Part shown: positions 21,836 through 33,065 of the stretch, piece after piece
How the letters are laid out: each line of letters starts with the position of its first letter
How positions within the stretch are numbered: the stretch's first letter is position 1
Origin: Diphasiastrum complanatum
Lineage: Eukaryota; Streptophyta; Lycopodiopsida; Lycopodiales; Lycopodiaceae
DNA: 64,000 bases
Direction: 5' to 3'
NCBI GenBank assembly: GCA_029204225.1
Contig: CM055095.1
Coordinates: forward strand, 10,819,506-10,883,505
Made by a program: the position numbers and the translations under genes
Notes under the pieces: model-generated
What the model was told of the DNA's origin: nothing
The model's input: only the letters and a program-made list of their open reading frames with translations
Database searches by the model: none

Positions 21836-22109
21836 CAAACAACACTCTCCACAACAAGCTCACATAACAATTGTACTTCTCAAAATGAAATTACACTGTA
21901 CATATAGTTATTCACTCAGGCAACACATGCATGACCCATGTTGTTGTTGGTGGGATGTGTGTCCCATCGACTTGTCTCGTGGCGAGGCCAACTAATCCTT
22001 ATCAACTGATAGGACCCACAGTACAGTAACGCAGTGATTCTATTTTAATTCTAACTCTATCCCTTAAAGTAGAGTCTACTTTTTTTTTTATGCAGTCATA
22101 TACATAGCT

Positions 22110-24305
22110 TTAAAGTCAACAAACTTTAAGTACAGAAAGCTTTGATCTAAACTTATCAAACTTTTCTCCAACAAGTGGCTTAGTGAAAATATCAGCTAGT
22201 TGTTCTTCCGTACTACGATGAACAACATGAATTTCATAGTGAAAATATCAGCTAGTTGTTCTTCCGTACTACAATGAACAACATGAATTTCATAGTGAAA
22301 ATATCAGCTAGTTGTTCTTCCGTACTACAGTAAACAACATGAATTTCACGACTCAGAAGCCTCTCACGTATAAAGTGATACTGAATCTCAATGTGTTTGG
22401 TTCTCGCATGGAACACTGGACCCTTTGCTAGCTAAATGCCACTCTGACTATCGCTATGTAATGTCGTGGGATTTTTCTGCTTCATGCCAACTTCTTCCAA
22501 GATTTGTCTCAACCATATAGCTTCCTATGTTGCACTACACATTGCCTTATACTGTGTTTCTGTGGTGGATAGAGCAATTGTACTTTGCTTCTTACTAGAC
22601 TAGGAAAAGCAACTACCACAAAACTGGAATACATACCCTATGGTGGATCTACGATCATCATAGTCACCTCCCCAATCTGCATCCACATAGCCACACAACT
22701 CAGGTAAACCATCATGCTTCCTGTAAATCAAGCCATAATCTGAAGTGCCTTTTACATAACGCAAAATGTGTTTAGATGCCTTCTAATGCATTTCCATAGG
22801 TGCTATCATAAACTGACTTACAATGCCAACAACATAGCATATATCTGGTCTAGTCGTGGTGAGGTAAATCAAGCTCCGTACTAACTACCTATACATCATA
22901 GCATTAAATGATTGTGACTCATCAAGCTTAGAAAGCTTTTTACTTGGTTCAATAGGAGTATTTACTAGTTTGCAATCCTGTAATCTAAACCTGTGCAACA
23001 ATTCTTTGACTTCACCTGTGTTAAACCCACTTCGTGTCCTTTTTGCCACACCTCTACTCCAAGGCAATAATGCATCAGGGGCATGTCATCTCGAATTGTT
23101 CCATGAAGTCTTTCTTGATCATGTCTATCATCTCTTGATTATTTCCTGTAATAATCAAGTCATGAACATAAAGAGCAATCAAAGCAACCATACCATCAAA
23201 GCATAAGACATATAGATTTGGATCAGAATGTGTTCTTAAAGGTCATGAAATAGAAGGCTTTACCTGAGGACATGGTCCTCATAGGCCCGCATAAATTTGT
23301 GTGGATCAAATCCAGGATGTTCTTTGCCCTTGCAACACCCCCTTTATTGAACTTCTCTTGATGCTGCTTCCCATATACACATGACTCGCACATCAATTTC
23401 AAGTGGTCTTCTATAGTAGGCGATCCTATTACCATCTCCAATTTTCTCATCAACTGAGGCTTCCTAAGTTCAAGTGACCAAGCCTCTTATGCCACAACTC
23501 AGTTTGCGATGAAATGGATGATACGAGTCCATGTTGCCCCTTGATTGTAGCATTCAACATGTACAATTTTGTATTGGGCTCCCTTACTCCATCCGCAATA
23601 ATTTTAAACTTTTGGTTCACATCCTTCACAAAGCAACGATCATGGGCGAATTCTACTTTCAACATTTGATCAGTAATGACTCCAACAAAAAGTAGATTTT
23701 TCTTCAAACCTAGTACATAAAGTACCTCCCTGATCATCTTGCTTTTGCCATCAGGTAGTTGGATTGAAACAATGCATATCCCCTTGATCTTGCACACATC
23801 TTCATTTGCTTGTGAAACAGACGTTCCATTATCCAACACTTTCAAGCTACTAAACCAATTTTTATTACCTATCATGTGTCTTGTGGCTCCCGAGTCAATA
23901 TACCACGCTTGATCATCCTGATTTGATGACAATGCATATATGAAGATGCTAGAGTCTTCAATCTCACCCTCATCAACAAGGCTACCTGCTTGTTTTGGTT
24001 TTCCCTTGCCTTGTTCCTTCAGGAATTTGTGACATTCACTCTTCCAATGGCCCTTTTTACCACAATGGAAGCACTTGCCCTTCTTCTTGGTCTTACTAGA
24101 AGATCCCTCATCCTCCTAGGTCTTGGCAAATTGTTGTTTAGACTTCTTCTTGCCCTTGCCCTTGCTTTGTTTCTGGCATGTCGCAAGTGCCTGATCGTCA
24201 GTATTTTGACGTCTAGCTTTCACCATTTTTTGCCATCGCTCTTCCTGCATCAAGATTCATGTGAGCTCACCAAATGTTGGCAATCATTCTCTTGATGCTA
24301 TTCCA
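22110..24305 (-). pseudogene. Ty1/copia gag-pol with internal deletion
   Basis: Reading on the minus strand from about 24305 there is a gag CCHC knuckle (CFHCGKKGHWKSEC), a protease with an intact WYIDSGATRHM, and the GAG-pre-integrase zinc region (LWHKRLGHLNLGSLS, CESCVYGK). Integrase stops after LCGPMRTMSSGKAFYFMTF at about 23220 and joins directly to RT near LYVLCFDGMVALIALY. The RT active site reads YVHD instead of YVDD. RT and RNase H continue with stops to ADIFTKPLVGEKFDKF near 22130. The integrase core and the N-terminal half of RT are therefore deleted. Confidence 0.85.
22181..22348. repeat. 56-bp tandem triplication
   Basis: Three head-to-tail copies of a 56-bp unit starting TAGTGAAAATATCAGCTAGT at 22181, 22237 and 22293 differ by one or two bases. 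They lie in the copia RNase H coding region; 56 is not a multiple of three, so each copy shifts the frame. Confidence 0.95.
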
Positions 24306-24341
24306 CTCACAAACATCTGATAGGGTTCTGCAATGCCGCAC

Positions 24342-25330
24342 AATGTGGAATCTCTATCAAATGGATGTGAAAAATGCTTTCTTGAATGGCTACTTGGAGG
24401 AGGAAATATACATGTTGCAACCCGAGGGCTTCATCAAGGATGGTGAGGAGGACAAGGTTTGCCACTTAAGGAAGAGTCAGCAAGCACCTAGAGCTTGGTA
24501 CTCTAGGTTGCATGATTTTCTCTACTCTCTTGGCTTTGTGATTAGCTCTTATGAGCCTTCTTTGTATGTCAAATGTAATGATGGAATGATCATCATTTTA
24601 GTACTTTATGTTGAGGATATCATATTGACAGGAAATGATGGTGAAGGCATAAGAAATGTTAAAGTTTTCTTGTCTAGTGTATTCAAGATGGTAGATCTAG
24701 GACTTCTTAAGTTCATATTTGGAATAGAAGCTACTAGAGGTAGTGGTTTTACTTTTATAAGTCAATCTAAGTATGTTACTTCCATTCTTGCAAGATATGG
24801 CATGAAAGATTGTAAGGTAATTGACACCCCTATGGGGCAAGTTTTTGTAAAGTTGACATCACACTCAACTAATAGCCTCCTTAATCTATTTGACAATCAC
24901 TAGACCAGATTTGAGTTATAGTGTAAGCAAGTTCAGTCAATCTATGCAAGGTACCTGGATGCATCATTGGAAAAGTGCCAAGAGAGTGCTTAGAGATGTC
25001 TGTTCTACTAGATTTTTTGGCATTCTCTATCAGGGATCTAACTTGTACTTGAGAGCATTTTTAAATTCAGATTTTGCAGGAGACAGATAGATAGAAGATC
25101 CATAAGTGCATTTGTCACTTTTCTTTGTGGAGGAGTGATATCTTGGTTTTCCAAAAAGAAAGATACAATTTCTCTTACCTCTTGTGAAGTCAAGTACAAG
25201 GCATTGACTTCAACAACCAAAGAACCCCTATGGCTAAGAAGACTTTTCATGGAGCTTCAAGTCCTAAATGCCAAGGACGTCCCTTGAATCTATTGTGACA
25301 ATCAAGCTTCTCAACAAATTGCTACCCCTT
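24342..25330 (+). pseudogene. Ty1/copia RT and RNase H fragment
   Basis: The frame opens in RT at WNLYQMDVKNAFLNGYL and continues through SQQAPRAWYSRLHDFL to the active site, which reads YVEDI rather than YVDDI. It goes on to FISQSKYVTSIL, then changes frame to TRPDLSYSVSKFSQSM and NSDFAGD, with RNase H ending near 25290 (IYCDNQASQQIA). It is flanked by an opposite-strand gag at 24305 and an integrase fragment of the same family at 25335. It is closely similar to 26595-26960 plus 38085-38700. Confidence 0.85.
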
Positions 25331-25334
25331 GAAA

Positions 25335-26962
25335 AGTCACACAAGAATTTTTACAAGATATCTTTAACAAGATCTACCTCACCTTTAGATCTTATCCATT
25401 CAAATGTACATACTTTTTCTCGTGAAAGTAACGGAGGTGCTTTAATGTATGTGGCTTTTATAGATGATTGTACTAGATACACTTAGATTGAATTATTGCC
25501 TAAGAAAAGCCTTGTATATGAAGCTTTTGTAAAGTTTAAGTCTCTACTGGAAAAGCAACTTAGTTCTTGCATCAAAGTTCTAAGATGTGATAATGGAGGA
25601 GAGTATATCTCCAACAAGATGAGAGACTTTTGTGAGATTAATGGCATTAAGAGAGAACTCACTTGTCCTTACACCCCCCAACAAAATGGGTGTGGCCGAG
25701 AGGAAAAATAGGAGTCTTTAAGACCTGATGTATCTCTACCCATCACTTTTTGGGGGGAGGCCATAACTTGTGCTAATTACTTATGTAATAGGCTTCCTAG
25801 TAGTGCTATTGGTGGGATCTCACCATATCAAGCTTTGTTTGGCAATAAGCCCAATGGAAAAGATTTTGAAGTGTTTGGATGTATATGTTATGTCCATATT
25901 CCTTTGGAAACAAGAAGGAAAGAAGATGCAACTTCCTTCAAAGATATATTTGTAGGCTATAGTGAAAATAGCAAAGGATATAGGATATTTGATCGTATTT
26001 CAAAGAAAGTAAAAGCTAGCAAGGATGTCTTGTTTGATGAATCTCAAAGTTACAAGCTGTCTCCAAATGCATCTAATCCCTTAGGTGATGAAGATCTTGC
26101 AACACCCAAGGAGGAGCCTCTTGAAAATGATCTTTTGGAATATCAAAATCAAGTTCCAAAGGAGCCGAGAAGATCCACAAGGAGCAAGGCCGAGCCTTCA
26201 AGGCTCACATACTTTGAGAAAGGGAAGCAAAGGGAAGACACATCTCCTTCTACCTCTTACTCTTTTCTAACCACAATGCTTGAAGAGCCATCATGTTATA
26301 AAGATGCAAGTAGATCACAAGTTTGGAGAGACGCAATGCAAGTAGAGTTTGATGCTTTGATAGATAATCAAACTTGGAATCTTGTACACGTTCCATATGG
26401 GAAGAAGCCACTTGCATGTAAGTGGATCTATAGATTAAAGTACAATCAAGATGGGTCTATAAGCTAGTAAAAAGCTAGATTGGTTGCTAAGGGGTTTCTT
26501 CAAACTAAAGGTATAGATTATGAAGAAACATTTGCTCCTATAGCAAGGCTTGTAACCATTAGATTGATCATTTGTATTGCTACTTTATTTAAGTGGAATC
26601 TCTACCAAATGGATGTGACAAATGCTTTTTTGAATGGCTACTTGGAGGAGGAAATATACATGTTGCAACCCGAGGGCTTCATCAAGGATGGTGAGGAGGA
26701 CAAGGTTTGCCACTTAAGGAAGAGCCAGCAAGCACGTAGAGCTTGGTACTCTAGGTTGCATGATTTTCTCTACTCTCTTGGCTTTGTGATTAGCTCTTAT
26801 GAGCCTTCTTTGTGCATCAAATGTAATGATGGAAAGATCATCATTTTAGTACTTTATGTTGATGATATCATATTGACAGGAAATGATGGTCAAGACATAA
26901 GAAATGTTTCAAGTTTCCTTGTCTAGTGAATTCAAGATGGTAGATCTAGGACTTCTTAAGTT
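25335..26962 (+). pseudogene. Ty1/copia integrase and RT, first part of a split element
   Basis: Integrase core blocks are DLIHSNVHTF (first Asp is Asn), FIDDCTRYT, RCDNGGEYIS and CPYTPQQNG, followed by the copia-specific region CANYLCNRLP, GYSENSKGYRIF and PRRSTRSKAEPSRL. RT follows with ACKWIYRLKYNQDGS, a stop, then FAPIARLVTIRL, LYQMDVTNAFLNGYL and an intact YVDDIILTGND. The reading breaks off in RT at about 26962, against an unrelated repeat; the missing RT end and RNase H appear at 38075. Confidence 0.85.
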
Positions 26963-27555
26963 CCAAATTCATTCACTTTTAAAAAAAATGAAAATACTTA
27001 AAAAATTTGCCACGTGTGGCACTACCATGCCTAATTTTTTTCTGTCATGCTCTCATTTCAGGCTGACATTTTTCATTTTTCCCGAAAATGCCGACACTTG
27101 TTCGGGCACTTCCATTTTTGCCTATTTCGCACATGCAAAAAAATGCAACACCTAAAATGTCATATTTGAATACTGTGAAAAAGTCGACAAATGTGTGGAA
27201 ATCAACAAGTTCGATTGTTTTCACTAGACTGTGTAAATTTTATTTTTGCGTAGTCCAAAACTCAAGTCTCCGAGTTGGACTTTTGCGAATTTTGCGAAAT
27301 ACTTATTGTATTTTGTGTTCTTTGTTTTTTTAGTTAAGTTCACTTTATACCTTTAAGGAACGAAGGTCCTTTCCAATTTAATGCACTATCATATCATTAA
27401 GAACCTTTGCTGATTCGTTCTTTTTCCATGTTCATTTTTTTTCTTTTTTTCTTATTTTTACTACTATGTTTGCTATGATCAAACACCTTCGTTACTATCA
27501 CGCATGCTGAAGCTTTCATTTCTTAGTTATCACGCATTGATTTGAAGCTCTTCCA

Positions 27556-28330
27556 ATGGCTACAAGCAATACCATTACCTTCACAACCCACCTGAAACCT
27601 ATACTACTTGTGTTGCATCCTTTAGCAACCAGAGCCATAATGAAAACCTTTTGCAATTTGGTCCATTCAAAAGTGTGCCATGAGCTAGTTCACAATCTAG
27701 ATGAGACCAAAGATGGCCACATATGTATCATAGTCCAAAACACACCAATAGTTATTATAGAAAATTTATAGTGCCAAGCCTTAGGCTTATGGATAGATGG
27801 TAGAATCCCCATCACCAAGGCAGACTATATCATGCGAAGTGGAGCAATTCACGAGAAGAGGGAATATCTTATATTATAGACCCAAATCTCAAAATCCTCA
27901 TCCAATTTGCCATCTCTTCCATATTTTTACCAAAGTACGAGTATACAATATCCGCTACCAACAAGGAGCTGGATGAAGCTCACATTGAGATGACACAAAA
28001 GAACCAAGCCCTAGAAGAAGCAAAGGGCAGATTTGACACAACTCTCGAAGCATTGGAAGATTTACAGGAGCAGGCAGATCAGTTTAAAAAATATAACTTG
28101 CTTCTCAAACAGTAGATTCAAACCCTTCAAGGGTCGCTGCAACATGAGCGACACACTCAAAGCACACTACAAAAATCAAATAAAGTGTTGGAATAACGAC
28201 TGGGAGCTGTTACTACTGATAAAAAAACAGCCGAAGCCAAGCAGAAGCAGCTAGAGGATTCCATCCAGCTGTTCCTCAGAGATGCTGAAACAAGGCATTG
28301 TTATTTACAAAGGTAAGCTGAAGATTTTAT
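27556..28330 (+). pseudogene. unrecognised retroelement ORF with a coiled coil
   Basis: Starting at ATG 27556 (MATSNTITFTTHLKPIL) the frame reads VCHELVHNLDETKDGHI to a stop. After frame changes it continues as IQFAISSIFLPKYEYTIS and a heptad-rich Gln/Glu/Lys stretch with KELDEAHIEMTQKNQALEEA, LLLKQ and KQKQLEDSIQLFL. Heptads with Leu/Ile at a/d positions indicate a coiled coil of about 130 residues. It sits between unidentified sequence and a purine tract plus LTR, the place of the accessory or envelope-like ORF in some plant retroelements. I do not recognise the family. Stops and frameshifts make this copy dead. Confidence 0.45.
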
Positions 28331-29162
28331 GGAACATCAGTGCCGAGACAACCCTAGCAGCCTGTGTTTCCCATGGAATATATAGAATTATCCTGCTACT
28401 TTGAAGAATGTCCAGCAGAATATTATCAATTCCTTTCAGCTTCGATATCTCCAGCCTCTCATGAAGGAGTATGAGAAATTGAAAGAATAATTGGAAGAGG
28501 CCAAGTTCAACTCGAGCTCAAGCCAAGCTCAAGCCAAATCCATGTTATTGAATAAAAATCAGTACCGAAGAAAGATAAAGCCATCCAGGCTACCTTTCCT
28601 ATCATGGCAAAGGAAGACAAATCTATTCAAACGTCAAATTTTTATGTGCCGAAAGAAGATAGAGCCAGCCAGACCTAACCCTTGGCAAAGCAAGATCAGT
28701 CTACCCAGCCTACCCAACAAGATCAGTTTACCCAGACTGATGCCGAAGCTACAAAAGTATTACCTTGTGCTATTGAAGTTTCTCCACAGCCGTCGACAAC
28801 CCAAGCTGTAGTGCCATCTAGAAGAACAAGGTACCATACTTACTATTGAAGACGATGTTTTAGCAATTTCACCAAGACCTAACCACCTTCTTTCCCCCTT
28901 TGTATAGTCCATAACTCGAAGGCTAGATTACCTTTTCTTACCTAGACTTTTTGGATTTACTCAAGAACAATGAGAAAGACCTTTGACTTATTCCAATTTG
29001 TATCATATTTTTGGGCCAAATTAACAATTCGCCAAAAAGACATATTAGCCCTAGCCATTGTACACAACCAATTCAATGCTCAAATTGAGCATTATCAATT
29101 TGATTATAGGATGCTTATGCTTGTATGTTCTTGAGTAACTTAGACAAACTAAAAATAGTATT

Positions 29163-29546
29163 TTGCCTGCTTTGGATGAGCATGTGAATAACCTAAATAC
29201 TGTAAATATTTTTGAGGTTTATGGAGTCAAATCTAGCACCAATGTTGTCCCTATTTCAATCTCCAACTTACCATATTTTCATGATATGTGGTCAATATTC
29301 ATAGATTGGGAAGCAAATTATTGCCAATACCTAAAAGGATTGAAGGAACAAAATTCACTTCGATCCATAAACCTGATTACAAAGCCCTATTATACATACA
29401 ACTACCCAAGCTTCACATCTCTTATCTCCTATGGACTTCTATCAACTAGACAACTGTGCATAAATGGAGCCTATACCAAATATAAATATGAAGCCTTATC
29501 CCTAATAGTTCCGTCTGCTGAAATGGCTGAAATATTGTCTAGCTAG
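29163..29546 (+). pseudogene. second ORF of the coiled-coil retroelement region
   Basis: A 127-codon frame (LDEHVNNLNTVNIFEVYGVK, ISNLPYFHDMWSIFIDWEAN) recurs at 43865 with few changes, where a deletion joins it to a different C-terminus. It is probably the C-terminal part of the same accessory protein. Family unknown. Confidence 0.35.
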
Positions 29547-29821
29547 TTGGTATATTCATGTTGAGAATAATACATTGATTGATGCACCACTTGACCCATT
29601 CGGAAATAAACGAGTAGAGGTTATCTAAACAGGCTTGCATTGAAAGAAGATTATCTCAAGACGAATGACTACTTCCTCACTACAATTGGCAAGACAGTTG
29701 AACAAGTCAATGAAAAAAGAGCAAGCAAAAGCAATCTTCCTCATAAAACCAGCAAGCAGAAAAAGAGCTAGGAGGAATTCAGTCAGTGCTCGCGAGCTGC
29801 TTCACAAGTGAGGAGGGGGGT

Positions 29822-30240
29822 ATGTGGAGGCCTATAATCCCACCCGATCCTCGTATTTTTCATATAATGTTAATTTTTTGAATTTTTGCACATGTAAATA
29901 TGTGATAGAGCCCTTGCAAGTTAGAATTTTATTTAGACGCATTTTAAGTTGCAATATTTCAGAGCGATATGTAGATGTTCCCAACAGATACCCTAACGGT
30001 TGGTGAGCGATGCTCTAGCCTAGTGTACGCCTCTATAAGAGTGACACCAGCGCAGTTGTATACACGCAGAGATTTTCATAACACACCAATCTGTATTTTG
30101 GAGGGAAAAAGAGCCTAAAATCTCATCAGATTTTAATATCTCCAAGACCAGTGTGAACTAATCCTTGCATGACTGGCAACAGCTCCAGGGTGTCCCAGAC
30201 CAGTAGAGAAGCCTGTGAGAGTTACTTCCAAGCAGATTAC
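29822..30240 (+). repeat. LTR-like sequence after a purine tract
   Basis: It begins TGTGGAGGCCTATAATCC right after the purine tract, as a 3' LTR should. A TATA-like CTCTATAAGAG at about 30031 would fit its promoter. The right end is not certain. Because a gypsy gag lies downstream at 31149, the same LTR also occupies a 5'-LTR position. The first 165 bp are repeated at 44174-44338. Confidence 0.5.
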
Positions 30241-30930
30241 AAAAATCAGAGAAAAATCATAAAAAATTCAAAAAAATTCAAATCTTCATAAGAACTCTCG
30301 CAGAGCCCTCCGAAGTTCCATCTCAGTGAGAGCAGGCACAAAGAAGCTTGCAAGAGTTGGTTTGATGTTTAAGTGCCTGTGCGAGAGTTCCCAGTGTGAA
30401 AAAGATGGGAAAGTACTAGAGAACCCTCGCAGACACCAAAATTTTCAGTTCCACTGGGCAAGAACTCTTGTAGAAGATTTTGAAGTTCCATCTCTTTGAG
30501 ACAAGGACACAGAAAAGCCTGCGAGAGTTAGTTTGATTCCAGTGAGCAGAAATTGCATTTAAGTGCTAAAAAGTCACTAAAAAGTGAAGATCCAGCAAAT
30601 CCTTCCAATAAGAGCTCTCACGGGACTCTCAACTGATTCAAAATGTTAATTCCCATCAATGATGAAGCCTGCAAGAGTTAGTATAGAGATTTGGTGAAGA
30701 TCAAGCCAAAATAGTGGTTTTGAACCCTCGCATACAGTGAAATTTTCACTTAGTGTGAGAGTTAACTCTCGCAGAGAATTCCATAGTCAGATCTGACCCA
30801 GATTCAACTACTATGATCCTTGCAAGAGTTACTTCCCAAAGATCCGAGACATATCAAGGTTTTTATCTGCAAAAATAGCTAAGAAACCCTTGCACAGCCA
30901 ACCCTCGCACAAGAGAACCCTTGCAGACTA
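30200..30930 (+). repeat. leader with repeated CTCGCAG / CTGCGAGAG motif
   Basis: The words ACCCTCGCAGA, AACTCTCGCAG and the reverse CTGCGAGAGTT or close variants occur more than ten times in 700 bp (for example near 30297, 30380, 30425, 30515, 30725, 30770, 30895). The region lies between the LTR-like sequence and the gag ORF, where packaging or primer-binding signals would lie. Confidence 0.6.
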
Positions 30931-31148
30931 GATCAGTGGAAAGATCTCATCATATCCAGCTACTGTCAAAATTTCAAGTCAATCAATGCAAGGAGTAGAA
31001 AGCTATCAAGGAAAACCCACCATACAAGGCCTAAATTTCACTTCCGGCCGATCAAATTGATCAGATCCTTAAGATCCAGACTGCATCCCACTGTACAAGC
31101 AAGATCCAACTACTTTGGAACCCACCATCAGATGAATCTGAGATCTGG

Positions 31149-31667
31149 ATGATCAGTAGCAAGAAGGATAACAAATCAAGCACCACACCTTCCCAAATTA
31201 GCAGCTATGCAAAAAGAGGCAGAACAGAACCAGCGCCAATGGAACCAATGGGCCAACCCGTATTTGTCGCTCCCTTGCAAGTAGTCTGGAGAGCACCATG
31301 GATGGAAATACCAAAATACGATGGATCATCAGATCCCATCCGTTTCATCCAAATCTACTAGCGAGCTTGCAAAATCTACAGTGAACGGACACCTGTGAAA
31401 AAAAAATTGATGCTGTTCTCCATGTCCTTATTAGTAGTAGCTCAGGATTGGTTTTTCAACCTATCAGAGGAAGAAAAATCCACTTGGAAAGCGGTTAAGG
31501 TGGCTCTAATTACGCGCCTTAAACCAAGAAAGTTCCTGGAAGACCCGTTTCTCTTATTGAGCAAAGTCAAGATGGGAAAACGAGAAAAACATGTGGATGT
31601 CCCTCCATACAAATTCCAAAAACAAACGTTTAGTGGTCGAGAAACTGTGGCAGCAACCAAATTTTGA
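31149..31667 (+). pseudogene. Ty3/gypsy-like Gag fragment
   Basis: The frame reads VWRAPWMEIPKYDGSSDPIR, a stop, then YSERTPVKKKLMLFSMSLLV, AQDWFFNLSEEEKSTWKAV and FLEDPFLLLSKVKMGKRE. The pattern (target-like PKYDG, aliphatic helix, W-F-x-L, later STW) is that of the retrotransposon gag domain. It is truncated near 31667 with no zinc knuckle or pol following. Confidence 0.65.
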
Positions 31668-31906
31668 AATTGTCATCACAATCCAACATATTGGGGACCA
31701 TTGCAATGCAACGATCAGAGACATGGTGGAGCAATCGTGGCCAAAATTTTAACAAAAATCTGATAGGTGACATGGACGTCAAAATCTGATGGACGTCGGA
31801 TTTCAACATCTGCATCAACAATCTAACACCTAAAATAGTCAATGGGACTTTTGTACGACTGATCAAATGTCGAATTGCGATAGATTTTGGCATGTTAGGA
31901 TGTTAA

Positions 31907-31945
<39 letters not shown>

Positions 31946-32527
31946 GAAACATATGTGGGGTGTGTGTAAGATTTGTGTAAATGATGATAAATAGTGAGAG
32001 AAAAAGTAAATGATGATATAAAGTGACAGAAAAGTAAATGATGACAAGAGAGAGAGAGAGAGAGAGAGAGAAAGTCTAAGAATTTGTTGGAATATTGGAT
32101 TTGTTATAATGGTAAAATGTTAAAACTACAAAAGAATAGAGGAGAAATGTAAACAGTACAAAGATGAGCGGAAGAGAGAGAGACAGAGAGAGTTGTAAGA
32201 ATGTTTGAATGTTAAAATTTAACGTAGAATAAACTGTAAGATAGAATGATGGATTTATTTTGTGAAATAAATGATGAGAGATAGAGAGAATTTTTTTTTT
32301 GTTAGAATGTAAGAAGTTTGATTGTGAATCAAACAATGTCAATTTGTGAATTTGGTAGAATAGAGTAGAATGAGATCAGAGTATATGCTTTATGGTGAAA
32401 TAAAACAAATTTGCCATGAATTATTTGTGAGAAGGGTTTAGGATTTAAGTGTTTTGTATTGTGGTGAGGGTTTACAATTTAGGATTATAGTTATAACATA
32501 TTACTTACAAGCTTTTGAGCTTTGAAG
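31668..32527. other. AT-rich spacer with two microsatellites
   Basis: Contains (GT)~17 at about 31908-31943 and (AG)~13 at about 32047-32073, then AT-rich sequence with scattered GAGAGA. No gene is supported. Confidence 0.6.
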
Positions 32528-32569
32528 TTAATAAACCCTTAATTCTTTGATCTTGTATAATGTATTCAC

Positions 32570-33062
32570 AACCACAATAACATATTGTGACATTTGCTTG
32601 TAACGATGTTTCAATTTTATTAGAGTGTTAAACGGGCAAAATGCCGTATCTTGCGATGTTGCATTGCACAGATGGCAAAATCTATGTGTCAATATCAGAT
32701 TTTGCTTTAGGACTGGACACTTGTTCGCTATATGGTTTTGCGTGCACACTGAACACCATACATTTTCTCGTCGTGGATACTGTAGATGGTTTGGTTCTGG
32801 TTGATATGGCGTTACTCCTACAGCTCCTTGTAAGGCTTTCAGTTTCTGATCAAACTGTGCCGTAAGTTGCTCCATCTGTTGTTTGTGTAATTTTGTCATT
32901 TGATCCAACAACAGTTCTGTGGATAGAGCTGATGTGTTTGATGATGAAGATGCTATCGAGGGAGTAGGAGTGTGGGTGGATGGATATTCGTCGTCAGATC
33001 TCTCATCCTTTTCCCTGATGGCATCTTCCATAGCTTCTTGAAGAGTAGCGTACTTCTCTTCT
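32570..33062 (-). pseudogene. gypsy-type Gag C-terminus with zinc knuckles
   Basis: The minus-strand peptide starts ASEEKYATLQEAMEDAIRE and has a Ser/Thr-rich linker, a short coiled coil (LDQMTKLHKQQMEQLTAQFD), then VWCSVCTQNHIANKC (CX2CX3HX4C) and a second Cys pair (FCHLCNATSQDTAFC). Paired knuckles of this shape are typical of plant Ty3/gypsy Gag. No protease or pol is attached on either side. The start is upstream of the first ATG because the frame is already open at 33062. Confidence 0.6.
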
Positions 33063-33065
33063 GAT

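Larger units (their letters stand above)
26963..29821 (+). repeat. coiled-coil retroelement region, copy 1
   Basis: This region is present again at 41648-44173 in the same orientation and close to 95% identical by eye. It begins with about 550 bp of AT-rich non-coding sequence, then holds the decayed ORFs described separately, and ends in a purine tract (GAGGAGGGGGG) immediately before an LTR-like TGTGGAGGCC. A segment of about 350 bp (near 29352-29700) is absent from copy 2. Confidence 0.75.

Noticed and set aside
26963-27555. Left part of the coiled-coil region as the 5' LTR of a short non-autonomous element
   Set aside because: It does not resemble the LTR-like sequence at 29822 and lacks TG..CA ends and a primer-binding site.
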